A stretch of 64,000 nt of DNA from Niabella agricola (GTDB taxonomy: Bacteria; Bacteroidota; Bacteroidia; Chitinophagales; Chitinophagaceae): assembly GCF_021538615.1 (NCBI RefSeq), contig NZ_JAJHIZ010000003.1, positions 4,887,811 to 4,951,810 on the forward strand, read 5' to 3'. This document shows positions 1 through 9,212 of the stretch, piece after piece (the first letter of the stretch is position 1; each line of letters begins with the position of its first letter). The position numbers were made by a program, and so were the translations under genes. The notes under the pieces are model-generated. The model worked only from the letters and a program-made list of their open reading frames with translations, did not search any database and had not been told where the DNA came from.

Positions 1-138
1 GCCACACAACGGTACCGGCTATCTCTTCTGAAGAAAACGATTCCCTATCCCTATTATCTTACCTGCAAATCCTCAAAGCCCGGTGCCATTACCAAGTACC
101 TGCTGGAAGCGTTTGAGGAATTGCCGGCAAGCCGGTAA
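1..138 (+). CDS. C-terminal fragment of a probable LysR-type regulator
   Basis: The window opens inside an open frame that ends with TAA at 136-138, so only about 45 C-terminal residues are visible. The fragment has the run IPYPYYLTCKSSKPG followed by a short helix (YLLEAFEEL), which resembles the last strand and helix of a LysR substrate-binding domain. No DNA-binding part is visible. The next gene lies on the opposite strand and converges on it. The family call rests on this short stretch only; another periplasmic-binding-like fold is possible. Confidence 0.4.
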   Translation, partial: ATQRYRLSLLKKTIPYPYYLTCKSSKPGAITKYLLEAFEELPASR

Positions 139-369
139 CAGGAATGAATGATCTGTATGCAACATCCATTGATTTTTGTGAACCGATTCTCTGTGAACAA
201 AAAAAAAGTTCACAAAACCTTTGTTCACAAATTAACGCATCCTGAAAAAGGTTAACACACAGGGGCAATCCTGTAACGGGGTGAGAAAATGACAGGTGAT
301 CGATCTTTTGGATTATTCCATTTAAGACGCGCAAAGCGTAAACCATTCTTGGCAGCCCTGTGAACCCGT

Positions 370-1335
370 TTAATGCGCTTTCAGATCCAGCGCCATTTGA
401 ATATTGGCCCGCTTATAGGGACTGGGACGGTTATGGATCTTTTTAAATCCCAGTTTGTAGTAAAGATTGATGGCGGGTTTTAAACGGGTATTGCTCTCCA
501 GGTATAATCTGGATGCTCCCAGCTCCTTTGCTTTGTTGATGATTGCATCTGCCAATAGCTTCCCGATATTTTTTCCCTGTGCTTCCGGTGCAACGGCCAT
601 TTTCGCCATTTCGTAATCATAATCAGGATCATCCATCTTAATGAGTGCACAAACGCCAACCGGTTGTTTTTCGTAAAGCGCTACGAGGATAAAGCCACCC
701 TTGCCTAGAATGTATTTATCGGGGTGATTCAGCGCCTGTATATCGGCCTCTTCCAGTTCAAAGTACTGTGAGATCCAGGCCTCGTTTAAACTGCGGAATA
801 CCGTTTTGTATTTCGGCTCATAATTAACAATGCGTACCTGGCTGCTTTCCCTGATCTTTTTTTGTTTCAGTACGCGGCTGGAAAGAGGCTGCCGCTCCAG
901 CAGGAACTCCCATTCTTCAATGGCCTCCCAAAGATCGTGCGTGGCGTCGCGGATCAGCTCCTCTACAGCATTGTGTACGTCTGTGCACTGATCAAGCACC
1001 CGGGGTACAAGTGTTTTTCCTTTGGCAGATAAGGCTACGCGGTTTTGACGCTTGTCGCCCGATTTTTTATTTTCAGTGATGAGGCCCTTCGCGGTCATCT
1101 CGCGGATGATGCGGCTTACGGAAGGCTGCGAATGACCGATTTCCTGGGCGATCTCTGTAATCGTTTTTTCTTCGTTTTGCGAAAGCATATAAAAAACCGG
1201 GAACCATTTGGCTCGGACTGGAATCCGGTTTTGCTCGTAGATCTTTTCAGCTTCCTCGGTAAACAGGGTAGATAACATCCGGAGCCGGCTTCCCAGGGCC
1301 ATTTTACCGGTACGGGTATAAAATATTTTTTCCAT
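370..1335 (-). CDS. MarR-family regulator fused to GNAT acetyltransferase
   Basis: The 321-residue protein has two parts. Residues about 1-150 are a MarR winged helix-turn-helix domain; the recognition region reads ITEIAQEIGHSQPSVSRII and the wing KSGDKRQNRVALS. Residues about 165-320 are a GNAT N-acetyltransferase fold with the acetyl-CoA loop around VAPEAQGKNIGKLLADAII and the C-terminal LYYKLGFKKI strand. This fusion is a known bacterial architecture; its substrate is not predictable here. A palindrome over its own promoter (1345-1358) points to autorepression. It converges on the LysR-like fragment. Confidence 0.9.
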   Translation of the reverse strand: MEKIFYTRTGKMALGSRLRMLSTLFTEEAEKIYEQNRIPVRAKWFPVFYMLSQNEEKTITEIAQEIGHSQPSVSRIIREMTAKGLITENKKSGDKRQNRVALSAKGKTLVPRVLDQCTDVHNAVEELIRDATHDLWEAIEEWEFLLERQPLSSRVLKQKKIRESSQVRIVNYEPKYKTVFRSLNEAWISQYFELEEADIQALNHPDKYILGKGGFILVALYEKQPVGVCALIKMDDPDYDYEMAKMAVAPEAQGKNIGKLLADAIINKAKELGASRLYLESNTRLKPAINLYYKLGFKKIHNRPSPYKRANIQMALDLKAH

Positions 1336-1344
1336 ACTTAATTA

Positions 1345-1388
1345 CATAACTGGTTATGCAAATATATGAAGAATTCAGAAATGAACAA
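1345..1388 (-). promoter_or_regulatory. Promoter and MarR-type operator of the MarR-GNAT gene
   Basis: On the minus strand TTG (1386-1388), a 19-bp spacer and TATATTTG (1359-1366) match the Bacteroidota promoter (TTG / TAnnTTTG). Directly downstream lies the perfect palindrome CATAAC-TG-GTTATG (1345-1358), where transcription should start, ten bases before the ATG. Sequence and spacing are seen; binding by the MarR domain is inferred from location. Confidence 0.65.
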
Positions 1389-1474
1389 CCGACCCAACCA
1401 TTTGAATGCGTATGAGATTGCCTGTCATGTATGCTGCCCGTTCGATGGTCCGAAGTGAAGATATTATCGCATGA

Positions 1475-1750
1475 TCATTGCAAGAATAACGGACAGGAGG
1501 TAAAAGCCAGCAATTTCCATCCGTTATTTAAGGGAATAGCGGCCCGGACCTGGATCGCTTGCTGATGAGCTTCATTGGCATCTTTTAATGCAATATAAGC
1601 ACTTTCAGAAAGGTTGCGGTTGCTGAATTCGGCCCTGGCTGCCTGCAGTGCTTCCGGCTGGTACTGGTCTTCCGGCGCCGACAGGATGCGTATCAGTTCT
1701 GCATCGGTCTGTTGGGCCATTACTGCTTTAAAATCATCTTTTTTCATCAT
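1475..1750 (-). CDS. Small hypothetical protein, possibly C-terminally truncated
   Basis: A short acidic helical protein (DDFKAVMAQQTDAELIRIL, then QPEALQAARAEFSNRNLSES) ending in GWKLLAFTSCPLFLQ, which looks like the first turn of a membrane segment cut off by a stop. I start it at the ATG at 1748-1750 because its composition changes there. Longer starts exist at 1768 and at 1831, where an ATG overlaps the stop of the upstream hydrolase as ATGA. The family is not named with certainty. The abrupt end suggests a truncated membrane protein. Confidence 0.45.
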   Translation of the reverse strand: MMKKDDFKAVMAQQTDAELIRILSAPEDQYQPEALQAARAEFSNRNLSESAYIALKDANEAHQQAIQVRAAIPLNNGWKLLAFTSCPLFLQ

Positions 1751-1827
1751 TGTTATTTTGGATGCCATGCTTGAATTTATAGATAAACGTATATGGAAAA
1801 ATAGACGGGAGCGGGACCTGCGTGAAA

Positions 1828-3366
1828 TCATTTAACCATCAGGCCCTGCGGATCCCGTGCAAACAGGTAGGCATCGTATTCAATAAAGTCTGTCGCTTTA
1901 ATCTGTACCGTTTCCGCCTTGCCTTCCTTAAGAGTAAAAACGGCCGGGAAAACACCAAAGCCGATATTGGAATAGGTGAGGCGGAAAGCATTATTGTCCA
2001 TATATTCGAGGGTTGCAGAAAGATCCGGGTGATGCTGAAACGTACAACGGAGCTGGTTGTTGCCCGCCTTTGAAATATGGATCTTTCCGTAAACGGTATT
2101 GTAATAATCGCCGGTATAAGCTTCCAGCGGTACAGGGGTGCTGTTACGGGCATTCACCCGGTCTTGCATGTGTTTCAGATCAGCTTCCATCTGCCGGTTG
2201 TTTTTTGCGGCGATGCCCTGCAGAAACCGGCTCCGGTCTTTATAGGGCACTCCCAGGTAGGCATCCAGTATCTGGTAGCGCAAGGCTTCAAAAAAGCTTT
2301 GATTGTCGTTGTTGGTCAAAATGACGATACCCAGTTTTTCTTCGGGGACAAAGCAGAGGTTGGTTACAAAGCCAAAAGCGCCGCCGGTATGCCAGTACAC
2401 CTGCCGGCCATTGTAGTCAGCCGCGTAAACGCCCAGTCCGTAGGTTACAAAATGAATGGGGTATTGATTGTTTTTGCGGTTGCTTACTGTAATATTCGCA
2501 TCCCGCGTTTTTTGCAGTACTTCCCAGGGCAGGATCCGGTTGCCTTCAAAGCGACCACTGTCCAGCTGCAGCCGTAACCAGCGTGTGAGATCTTTTACAT
2601 TACTGACCATGCTGGCAGCCGGGCCCAGGTTATCGATCTGGTCAAACGGCAACACGGTAAGGGTGCTGAACATATTTGTATGCGGCGATGCTACGTTGGC
2701 CCGTTGCGCCATACCTGCGGTGTTCATATATGTGTTACGCATGCCCAGGGGCGTGAGGACCTGCGCCTGAACATATTGTTCCCAGGTTTGTCCGGTTACC
2801 CGCTGCAAAATCTGACCCGCGGTTAAGAACCCCGCGTTGCAGTAGCCATAATCCTGCCGGAACTGGCCGGATGGTTTCAGGTAGCGCAATTTCCACAGGA
2901 TAGAGTCTTTTGAAAGGTTCGAATCCCAAAAGGTAAAGTCGCCCTGGAAGGTGCGGGTGCCCAGCCGGTGACACAGCACATCCCGGATCGTGATCAGCCG
3001 GGTAGTAGTACTGTCCCACATCCGGAACCAGGGTAGGTAACGGGTTACGTTATCATTGAGTGAAAGTTTTTTTTCATAATCCAACTTTGCAATGGCCGTT
3101 CCGGTAAACAGTTTGGAATTCGACGCAATCATAAAAAGCGTGTTTTCATCTACTTTTTCCGGCTGATCCACCCGTCGTACGCCATACCCTTTTTGCAGCA
3201 GCACCTGGCCGTCCTTTACAATGGCAACCGCCAGTCCCGGAACCTGCCATTCCTTTATCCCTCGTTGAATATAGCTGTCCAGGCTATCGCTGATAAAAGA
3301 AGGTGTCTGAGCAGACAGGATATTGATGCCGCCGGCTAAAAAAGCAGTGAGTCCTATTTTTTTCAT
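1828..3366 (-). CDS. Serine hydrolase, class C beta-lactamase/DD-peptidase family
   Basis: A 512-residue exported serine hydrolase with an N-terminal signal peptide (cleavage near NILSAQ). The catalytic set of the AmpC/DD-peptidase fold is visible: S-x-x-K in ASNSKLFTG, the tyrosine motif as YCN in YGYCNAGF, and HTGG in place of KTG. After the catalytic domain (about residues 20-390), residues about 415-505 look like DUF3471, commonly found at the end of such proteins. Members act on beta-lactams, D-amino-acid peptides or esters; the substrate cannot be chosen here. It is probably periplasmic. Confidence 0.88.
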   Translation of the reverse strand: MKKIGLTAFLAGGINILSAQTPSFISDSLDSYIQRGIKEWQVPGLAVAIVKDGQVLLQKGYGVRRVDQPEKVDENTLFMIASNSKLFTGTAIAKLDYEKKLSLNDNVTRYLPWFRMWDSTTTRLITIRDVLCHRLGTRTFQGDFTFWDSNLSKDSILWKLRYLKPSGQFRQDYGYCNAGFLTAGQILQRVTGQTWEQYVQAQVLTPLGMRNTYMNTAGMAQRANVASPHTNMFSTLTVLPFDQIDNLGPAASMVSNVKDLTRWLRLQLDSGRFEGNRILPWEVLQKTRDANITVSNRKNNQYPIHFVTYGLGVYAADYNGRQVYWHTGGAFGFVTNLCFVPEEKLGIVILTNNDNQSFFEALRYQILDAYLGVPYKDRSRFLQGIAAKNNRQMEADLKHMQDRVNARNSTPVPLEAYTGDYYNTVYGKIHISKAGNNQLRCTFQHHPDLSATLEYMDNNAFRLTYSNIGFGVFPAVFTLKEGKAETVQIKATDFIEYDAYLFARDPQGLMVK

Positions 3367-3542
3367 ACCGCTGAATTGAGTGATCGATTGTTTGGTAAAT
3401 ATAGCTAAAGGTGTTAAACAATCCGGGGAAACGGCTTATTTGCCGATAGTTATTGCCGTTTGAGCCATTGTTAAAGCAAAGGGCTCCCCGGGAAATTATC
3501 TTTATATGGTTATTTGAATACCTGATTTTAATCCGTACGAAC

Positions 3543-3959
3543 ATGAAACGTCTTTTACTGGTTCTTTTGTTAAGTGGCGGTCTTTGCGCAGCATCATTTG
3601 CACAGGTTGCTCCTGCAACTCCCGCCGCCGTCAAAGAACATAAAAAATCAACCGGTGTTACCAAATCGGGAAAACCGGATATGCGATTGAAAGCAAACCG
3701 GGATGCCGCCAAAGCGCAGGTACAGCCTGCTGCGCCGGCTCCTGCTCCTTCACCCCGGCCGGTTGTAGCCAGGAATGCTCCCCGCGTAGCACCGGCTCCG
3801 GCGCCACGTCCGGCAATGGTTCAAAAAGTACAGCCCGCTGTGGTTTCGGCAGATCCGGTGGCAGGCACAGACGCAAAGGGCAGAACGATCTACCGGGGAA
3901 AGAGAGGCGGCACCTACTATATCAATAAAAACGGGCATAAAGAATATGTAAAGCAATAG
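3543..3959 (+). CDS. Exported Pro/Ala-rich protein with C-terminal RGGxYYIN motif
   Basis: I start at the ATG at 3543 because it opens a clean signal peptide (MKRLLLVLLLSGGLCAASFA-Q); the frame is open further upstream but lacks signal character. After the signal comes a basic stretch, then a low-complexity Pro/Ala region of about 50 residues. The C-terminal motif is GRTIYRGKRGGTYYINKNG. Short modules with GxRGGxYYxNxxGxKxYV occur at the ends of many Bacteroidota secreted proteins; function unknown. The Pro/Ala part looks like a flexible periplasmic linker. Confidence 0.75.
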   Translation: MKRLLLVLLLSGGLCAASFAQVAPATPAAVKEHKKSTGVTKSGKPDMRLKANRDAAKAQVQPAAPAPAPSPRPVVARNAPRVAPAPAPRPAMVQKVQPAVVSADPVAGTDAKGRTIYRGKRGGTYYINKNGHKEYVKQ

Positions 3960-3982
3960 GCAAAACTTGGAGGCAAAGACAG

Positions 3983-4012
3983 GCGTTCTGGTATTTACCA
4001 GGGCGCTTTTTT
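3983..4012 (+). terminator. Rho-independent terminator
   Basis: GCGTTCTGGT and ACCAGGGCGC form a 10-bp stem (two G-U pairs) with an ATTT loop, followed by six T. It lies 24 bp after the Pro/Ala-rich gene. Confidence 0.7.
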
Positions 4013-4138
4013 GTCGCCGGGGCGCGAACAGGAGAGATCCGGCGTTCTTACAATCGGTCAGCGGTGCATCGGTTTTGCTTGACGCTGTTTCTCCAAAAGA
4101 TAGGGCTTTGCAATCGGATATTTAGTACATTTATCCGG

Positions 4139-5182
4139 ATGAATGACCCGGTTATAAAGCGCCTCAGGATTGCAGCCATTATAGAGGAAACGGCTGATGC
4201 AAAAACTTTTGTTGTTGAACCGCTGGATGGCTGGCAGCCGGTGTACCGTTCGGGGCAGTTTCTTACCCTCATTTTTCAAAACCACCTGGGAGCGCAGCGC
4301 CGTTCGTTTTCCATTTCGTCGAGTCCGGTTACCGACCCGCGCCTGGCTTTTACGGTCAAAAAGCTGGATAACGGTGAATTCAGCCGCTACCTGGTTTACA
4401 AGGCCAAAGCCGGGGATGTGTTAAAAACTTCCGGTATCAGCGGTTTTTTTGTACTGCCGGACGACACCCGGGGAAAGCAGTTTTGTTTCCTGGCAGCGGG
4501 AAGCGGCATCACCCCTTGCTTTTCATTGATTAAAACGCTTTTAAAAACAACCGAAGCGCCCATCATCCTGTTGTACAGCAACCGTTCAGAAGCCGACACG
4601 ATTTTTTACGGGGAGCTGAAGTTGCTCCAGGATGCCTATGCCGGCCGCCTGCTGATTCACTTTATGTTCAGCAATCACCCGGAGATATTGCAAAAACGGC
4701 TTAGTCATTGGGTGCTGACCCACCTGGTGGAACAGCATTTGCCGGTACAGATCCGGAAGGATACGCTTTTTTATATATGCGGCCCTTATGAATATATGTT
4801 GATGGCTGATATCTCCTTAAAGAGCAACGGGGTAAAAGGAAAGCAGATCTTTAAGGAAGATTTTTATCCCCTACCGCGACTGGTAAAACCCAGGCCGCCG
4901 GATCTGGAAGCGCATAAAGTGACCATTCATATCGGGTCCGTGGTGCGGGAACTATCGGTGCAATATCCCCATTCAATAACGGCTGCCGGCAAACGGGCAG
5001 GGTTAACACTGCCCTACAGCTGTGAGTCGGGGCAGTGCGGCAGCTGCGTGGCTACCTGTACCTCGGGAAAAATCTGGATGGCTTATAATGAAGTACTGAC
5101 AGATGAGGAAATTGCCAGGGGGCGCGTGCTTACCTGCCAGGGTTACCCCATCGGAGGAGATGCAACCATTGTATTTGAGTAG
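4139..5182 (+). CDS. Flavoprotein reductase with C-terminal 2Fe-2S ferredoxin domain
   Basis: A ferredoxin-NADP-reductase-like oxidoreductase of the PaaE/HCR type, about 347 residues. In order: FAD-binding barrel (RRSFSISSSP about residue 56), NAD(P)-binding domain (LAAGSGITP about residue 118; CGPYEYM about 217), and a plant-type 2Fe-2S domain whose ligands lie in CESGQCGSC with a fourth in LTCQGYP. It should pass electrons from NAD(P)H through FAD to the cluster and an oxygenase, desaturase or similar partner. No partner is adjacent. I use the ATG at 4139; an upstream in-frame extension lacks family character. Confidence 0.9.
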   Translation: MNDPVIKRLRIAAIIEETADAKTFVVEPLDGWQPVYRSGQFLTLIFQNHLGAQRRSFSISSSPVTDPRLAFTVKKLDNGEFSRYLVYKAKAGDVLKTSGISGFFVLPDDTRGKQFCFLAAGSGITPCFSLIKTLLKTTEAPIILLYSNRSEADTIFYGELKLLQDAYAGRLLIHFMFSNHPEILQKRLSHWVLTHLVEQHLPVQIRKDTLFYICGPYEYMLMADISLKSNGVKGKQIFKEDFYPLPRLVKPRPPDLEAHKVTIHIGSVVRELSVQYPHSITAAGKRAGLTLPYSCESGQCGSCVATCTSGKIWMAYNEVLTDEEIARGRVLTCQGYPIGGDATIVFE

Positions 5183-5405
5183 CAGATTTGTTGGTTTGGC
5201 GAAAAAAATCCGGCGTTTATCGTAAAAAAACGGCAACTCGTCGAATTTTTTTAATTAACATTTTTTTAGCGAATAACTTTATCATAGCTAAGAGAGAAAC
5301 ATTGACTATTTCTAAAAAATTACATGCAACCACAGCTAACTGCTTTTGATTCTGAAAAACAATCACCACTTCTTTAAAAAGCAATCACGTATCTGAACAG
5401 GGGTT

Positions 5406-6305
5406 TTACCGTGCAGCTACCGATGCCGTCTGTAATACCGAATCCCGCCGTTGCTGCTTTTTCATGATCTCGGGAAGCCAGGCAGATAAATGGTGCTGTA
5501 AACTATCCGGGGCGATGGTAAGTGCCGCAGGATCTTGGGCAAGTTTCAACCAGGGGCGTGGCTGTCCAAAGGGATATTGCCCAAATACAACAACCGGGGT
5601 GCCGGTTGCAATCTGCTGGTTGTTTTTGAGGATCCACTGCTCGGCCCAGCTGTAAAGAAACCGGGCATCACGTTCCTGGAGGCGCATACAGCTGTGCGAA
5701 GCCGGGTAGCCGGGAAGGGCATATTCGTGAAACCCGATACCCCAGGTATTGTGCACATTAAAATTCCATTTCAATACCCATTCATCGTTAACGGTACTGT
5801 TGGTTTTGCGTGCTTTCCAGTTTGCAAAGTAGAGATGGGCCGGTGTGGGCTTGCTTTTGCGACCGGTATTGGTTTGTCCGGTGCGTACCAGTTTGCCGTT
5901 TGCGTAAGCCGCAAAGGCCTGTGCGTTGAGCGAAAAAACGAGGATCTTGGGAATGTCTTTTAAAAAGGAAGCCTCCTCGGGGAAGGGCATGTAGGCGGCC
6001 AGCGGCAGTGAAAAATCGCTGGGCACCAGGATGCTGTCGAGCCTCCGGATATGGCTGGAATCAGTGCGGTTGATAGCGGTTAAAAGGTCGAGGTGCCGGG
6101 CGCCTTCAAAACTGTCTTTTAATGACTGCCATTCCTTTTTTTTCATAAAACGGTAGGTGATCCGTGGCAATTCCGGAGCCGGCGGCGCTTTTACAACGGA
6201 GTCCTTTACAGTTGGCTGGGGAATGGTAGCGGTTTGTTTTTCAGCCTGCCTGCAGGCGAAAAGCAGGATACAGATAGCTGCAGCAGTTAAAAAGTTGGCG
6301 TTCAT
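5406..6305 (-). CDS. L,D-transpeptidase (YkuD family) lipoprotein
   Basis: A 299-residue protein starting with a lipoprotein signal (ILLFAC, lipid-modified Cys about residue 18). The YkuD core spans about residues 120-245. The catalytic segment reads GFHEYALPGYPASHSCMRL, where SHSCMRL corresponds to the family's SHGCIRL with the nucleophilic Cys. Such enzymes make 3-3 peptidoglycan cross-links or attach proteins to the wall. It is probably anchored in the periplasm. The replacement of Gly by Ser before the Cys is a small deviation. It converges with the flavoprotein reductase across a 220-bp AT-rich gap. Confidence 0.9.
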   Translation of the reverse strand: MNANFLTAAAICILLFACRQAEKQTATIPQPTVKDSVVKAPPAPELPRITYRFMKKKEWQSLKDSFEGARHLDLLTAINRTDSSHIRRLDSILVPSDFSLPLAAYMPFPEEASFLKDIPKILVFSLNAQAFAAYANGKLVRTGQTNTGRKSKPTPAHLYFANWKARKTNSTVNDEWVLKWNFNVHNTWGIGFHEYALPGYPASHSCMRLQERDARFLYSWAEQWILKNNQQIATGTPVVVFGQYPFGQPRPWLKLAQDPAALTIAPDSLQHHLSAWLPEIMKKQQRRDSVLQTASVAAR

Positions 6306-6504
6306 TTTTTAGTAATTGCTCCGCAATATCGGTAAAAAAAATTACAGATGTACAAAGCCGGGCTTAAATCTTGCCCCCTAATTCCGGCTAGAAAAAGAGC
6401 CGGAGAAAGGAGGCCGCGGATCATTGCTGCGCCGCATATCCAACCCCTTTTTCAAACAGAAAGATGTATATTCGTAACCATTCACGTTAAATAAATATTA
6501 CTAT

Positions 6505-7665
6505 ATGAAAAGAGAAAAATTGCGCGTTGGTATGATCGGTGGGGGAAAGGATGCTTTTATCGGAGCGGTCCACCGCCTGGCGTTAAATATGGACGGACTG
6601 ATCCAGTTAAGCTGCGGTGCGCTGAGCGTACATCCGGACGTGGCCCGGGAATCGGGCGAGTTGCTTTTTTTACCCGAAGACCGTATTTATCTGAGTTATG
6701 AAGAAATGATCCGCAGGGAAAGCGAACTTCCGGAAGACAAGCGCATTCATTTTGTATCGATCGTAACACCCAATTTTGTGCATTTTGCTCCTGCCATGAT
6801 GGCGCTGGAACATGGATTTCATGTGGTGATCGAAAAGCCGATGGTATTCAGCCTTGAGGAAGCCAAACAGTTGCAACAAAAAGTAAAGGAGACCGGGCTG
6901 ATGCTTTGCCTCACCCATACCTATACCGGCTATCCGATGGTAAAGCAGGCCCGTCAGATGGTGGCGGAAGGTGCGTTTGGAAAAATAAGAAAAGTATATG
7001 TAGAATACCCGCAGGGTTGGCTGAGCCGTTTATCCGAGCGTGAAGGTAATGCCCAGGCCGCCTGGCGTACGGACCCTAAAAAGAGCGGAAAAAGCGGTTG
7101 TATGGGGGATATCGGTACCCATGCGGCCAACCTGGCTGAATATATTACCGGCCAAAAAATTTCCAAACTTTGTGCAGATCTGAACACGATTGTGGAAGGC
7201 CGCAATCTGGATGATGACGGCGCGGTATTGTTGAAATTTGACCAGGGCGCGTCCGGTGTGCTGATCGCCAGCCAGGTAGCTGCCGGGGAAGAAAATGCCT
7301 TAAAGATTAAGATTTATGGGGAAAAGGGCGGACTGGAATGGCACCAACAGGAACCCAATACCTTATTGGTGAAATGGCTGGATGCTCCGGCGCAGGTATA
7401 CCGCGCGGGCAACGGGTACCTGGGCGACTATGCAAAGCATAACTGCCGCACTCCGGGAGGGCATCCCGAAGGATACCTGGAAGCATTTGCCAACCATTAC
7501 CGGAATTTTGCTACCGCATTACAGGCAAAGATTCACAACGAAACCCCTTCAAAAGAAAGCCTTGATTTTCCTTCTGTGGATGATGGTGTGCGGGGCATGG
7601 CGTTTATTGATAATGTGGTTGCATCCGCACAATCCGATAAGAAATGGTGGGATTTTGAGGTGTAA
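6505..7665 (+). CDS. Gfo/Idh/MocA family oxidoreductase
   Basis: A 386-residue NAD(P)-dependent oxidoreductase. The N-terminal Rossmann motif is VGMIGGGKDAFIGAVHR, and EKPM (about residue 112) is the family's EKP signature. The second half is the alpha/beta substrate domain. Family members oxidise sugars, inositols or related polyols; the exact substrate is open. TATATTCG at 6467-6474 is a 7-of-8 match to the -7 box, and the start is preceded by an A/T-rich stretch without Shine-Dalgarno site. It is a single-gene unit between two minus-strand genes. Confidence 0.9.
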   Translation: MKREKLRVGMIGGGKDAFIGAVHRLALNMDGLIQLSCGALSVHPDVARESGELLFLPEDRIYLSYEEMIRRESELPEDKRIHFVSIVTPNFVHFAPAMMALEHGFHVVIEKPMVFSLEEAKQLQQKVKETGLMLCLTHTYTGYPMVKQARQMVAEGAFGKIRKVYVEYPQGWLSRLSEREGNAQAAWRTDPKKSGKSGCMGDIGTHAANLAEYITGQKISKLCADLNTIVEGRNLDDDGAVLLKFDQGASGVLIASQVAAGEENALKIKIYGEKGGLEWHQQEPNTLLVKWLDAPAQVYRAGNGYLGDYAKHNCRTPGGHPEGYLEAFANHYRNFATALQAKIHNETPSKESLDFPSVDDGVRGMAFIDNVVASAQSDKKWWDFEV

Positions 7666-7693
7666 CTTCGAGTATCCGGATTGAGATATTGAC

Positions 7694-7763
7694 CGTCAGT
7701 TGTCAGTTTTAGTTATCAGCCATTAGTAATCAGTTTCCTGCTGACTGCTAATGGCTGACTGCT
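7694..7763. repeat. Degenerate 7-bp tandem repeat that reverses orientation
   Basis: Ten consecutive heptamers in register: CGTCAGT, TGTCAGT, TTTAGTT, ATCAGCC, ATTAGTA, ATCAGTT, then TCCTGCT, GACTGCT, AATGGCT, GACTGCT. The last units are the reverse complement type of the first, so CAGCCATTAG (7717-7726) and CTAATGGCTG (7748-7757) form a 10-bp inverted repeat. It lies between convergent genes. Confidence 0.7.
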
Positions 7764-7825
7764 GTTATCGCAATCTTTGGATCCGGCGCCTGACTGATGG
7801 ATTCTCAAGTCTGGTATCTCAAATC

Positions 7826-9163
7826 TCATTTCACCAAAGCCCCCTTCAGCCGCATCAGCTCCGTTTCGGAAAGCTTGGTGTTGTACCGGGCTTCAATCAG
7901 CCGGTCGTAGGCCTGGGCCAGGCTGAGCTGTGCTTCGCGCAATTGTACCAGCGTAGCCATTCCCAGTTTGTAGGTCTGGAAAACAATGTCTACATTTTCC
8001 CGGGCCAATTCAATGTTTTCTTCTTCCAGCTTGAGCGCACGTTTTTGCTGGTCATAATTTTTATAGGAATTGAGCACGTTCAGGTTGATCAGTGAGCGCT
8101 GGCTCTCGTAATTCAATTCCTCCATTTTTAAACCCCATTGACTTTGGCGGATTGCTCTCCGTGCCGATAACTGGTTAAAGATGGGAATGGCCGCCGTTAA
8201 CCCATAGTTGTATCCATGGCTTTGATTGAACAATGTGGAGAAGGGGTTGATGACCTTTTTGTTTTCTGTGCGTGTAAAGTTGTACATGGAGTTAAAAGAA
8301 AGCGTGGGGTACAGCCCGGCCCTGCTCTCTTTTAATGCATATTGTGCAATCTGGATCCGGGTTCTTGCCAGTTGCAGTGAAGGGTTGTGCTGTTCAATTC
8401 CTTCAAGAACGTTTCCAAGGGCGAGGTCGTAATTAAGCGGAATAGTATCCGGGATGTCAAAGGCTGCGCCGCTGATCTGGCTGTTCATCGCCTGGGCCAG
8501 CTGCTCTTTCAATTGCGCCACCTGTACCTCCTGCTGCATCCGCAGCGATTTCTGGCTGTTTAGGTCCACCTTGCTTTGCAGTACATCCGGTTTGGCCCCG
8601 GTACCAATGTCCAGTTTATTCTGAGCCAGCTTTGCCCGCTCTTCATTCAGCTTTATCTGCACATCGGTGGCTTCAATTTGCTGTTTACTTCTTGCAATAG
8701 CATAATAATTGGCAATCACCGATGCGATGGTGTTAACAATCTGTTCCTTGATCGTGTAGGTTCCGGCCTCCAGCAGGGCCGCGGCTTTATCGCGCGTGGC
8801 AAACATCTTCAACCCGTCGAACAGGACCCAGTTAAGCGAAACATTTGCCTGCACATTGTTGCTCCGGATATTATTGGATTTCCGTTCCGTACCATCGGCC
8901 AGGGTTTGTTTCTGATTGTTGTTGGTATTAGTGAGACCCGCATTGCCGTTTACACTGGGCAGGAATACCATGTTGCGGTAACTGTAATCGATGGCCGCAA
9001 TGGTTGAATCATTTTTCGATAATTGTATCTGGTAGTTATTGAGCAGGGCAGTTGCGATGGCTTCTTCCAGCGTTAAAAGACGCTGCGCCTGAACCGGTGC
9101 CGCACACGCCAGTACCAGCAGAAGGATCAATAGTTGCCGTAGTTTATAAAAATAGTTGACCAT
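7826..9163 (-). CDS. TolC-family outer-membrane efflux protein
   Basis: A 445-residue outer-membrane channel subunit with a signal peptide (cleavage near APVQAQ) and the first helix LTLEEAIATALLNNYQIQL. Two internally similar halves of long helices plus short strands are the TolC/OEP fold. It is the last gene of the adaptor - RND pump - TolC operon, 49 bp after the pump. The complex should form the exit duct for drug-like compounds across both membranes. The gene ends at a heptamer repeat without a clear terminator. Confidence 0.93.
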   Translation of the reverse strand: MVNYFYKLRQLLILLLVLACAAPVQAQRLLTLEEAIATALLNNYQIQLSKNDSTIAAIDYSYRNMVFLPSVNGNAGLTNTNNNQKQTLADGTERKSNNIRSNNVQANVSLNWVLFDGLKMFATRDKAAALLEAGTYTIKEQIVNTIASVIANYYAIARSKQQIEATDVQIKLNEERAKLAQNKLDIGTGAKPDVLQSKVDLNSQKSLRMQQEVQVAQLKEQLAQAMNSQISGAAFDIPDTIPLNYDLALGNVLEGIEQHNPSLQLARTRIQIAQYALKESRAGLYPTLSFNSMYNFTRTENKKVINPFSTLFNQSHGYNYGLTAAIPIFNQLSARRAIRQSQWGLKMEELNYESQRSLINLNVLNSYKNYDQQKRALKLEEENIELARENVDIVFQTYKLGMATLVQLREAQLSLAQAYDRLIEARYNTKLSETELMRLKGALVK

Positions 9164-9212
9164 TTATTTAAGCATTTTATCATTATGCGAAGCGCGAGGC
9201 TTTGCATAACTG

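Noticed and set aside
89..346. 85-codon minus-strand frame at the window start
   Set aside because: Runs antisense to the LysR-like fragment and through non-coding DNA; composition is not protein-like.
5324..5377. 17-codon frame (MQPQLTAFDSEKQSPLL) in the AT-rich gap after the flavoprotein reductase
   Set aside because: No ribosome binding site, promoter only vaguely similar to TAnnTTTG, and no family; chance frame is as likely.
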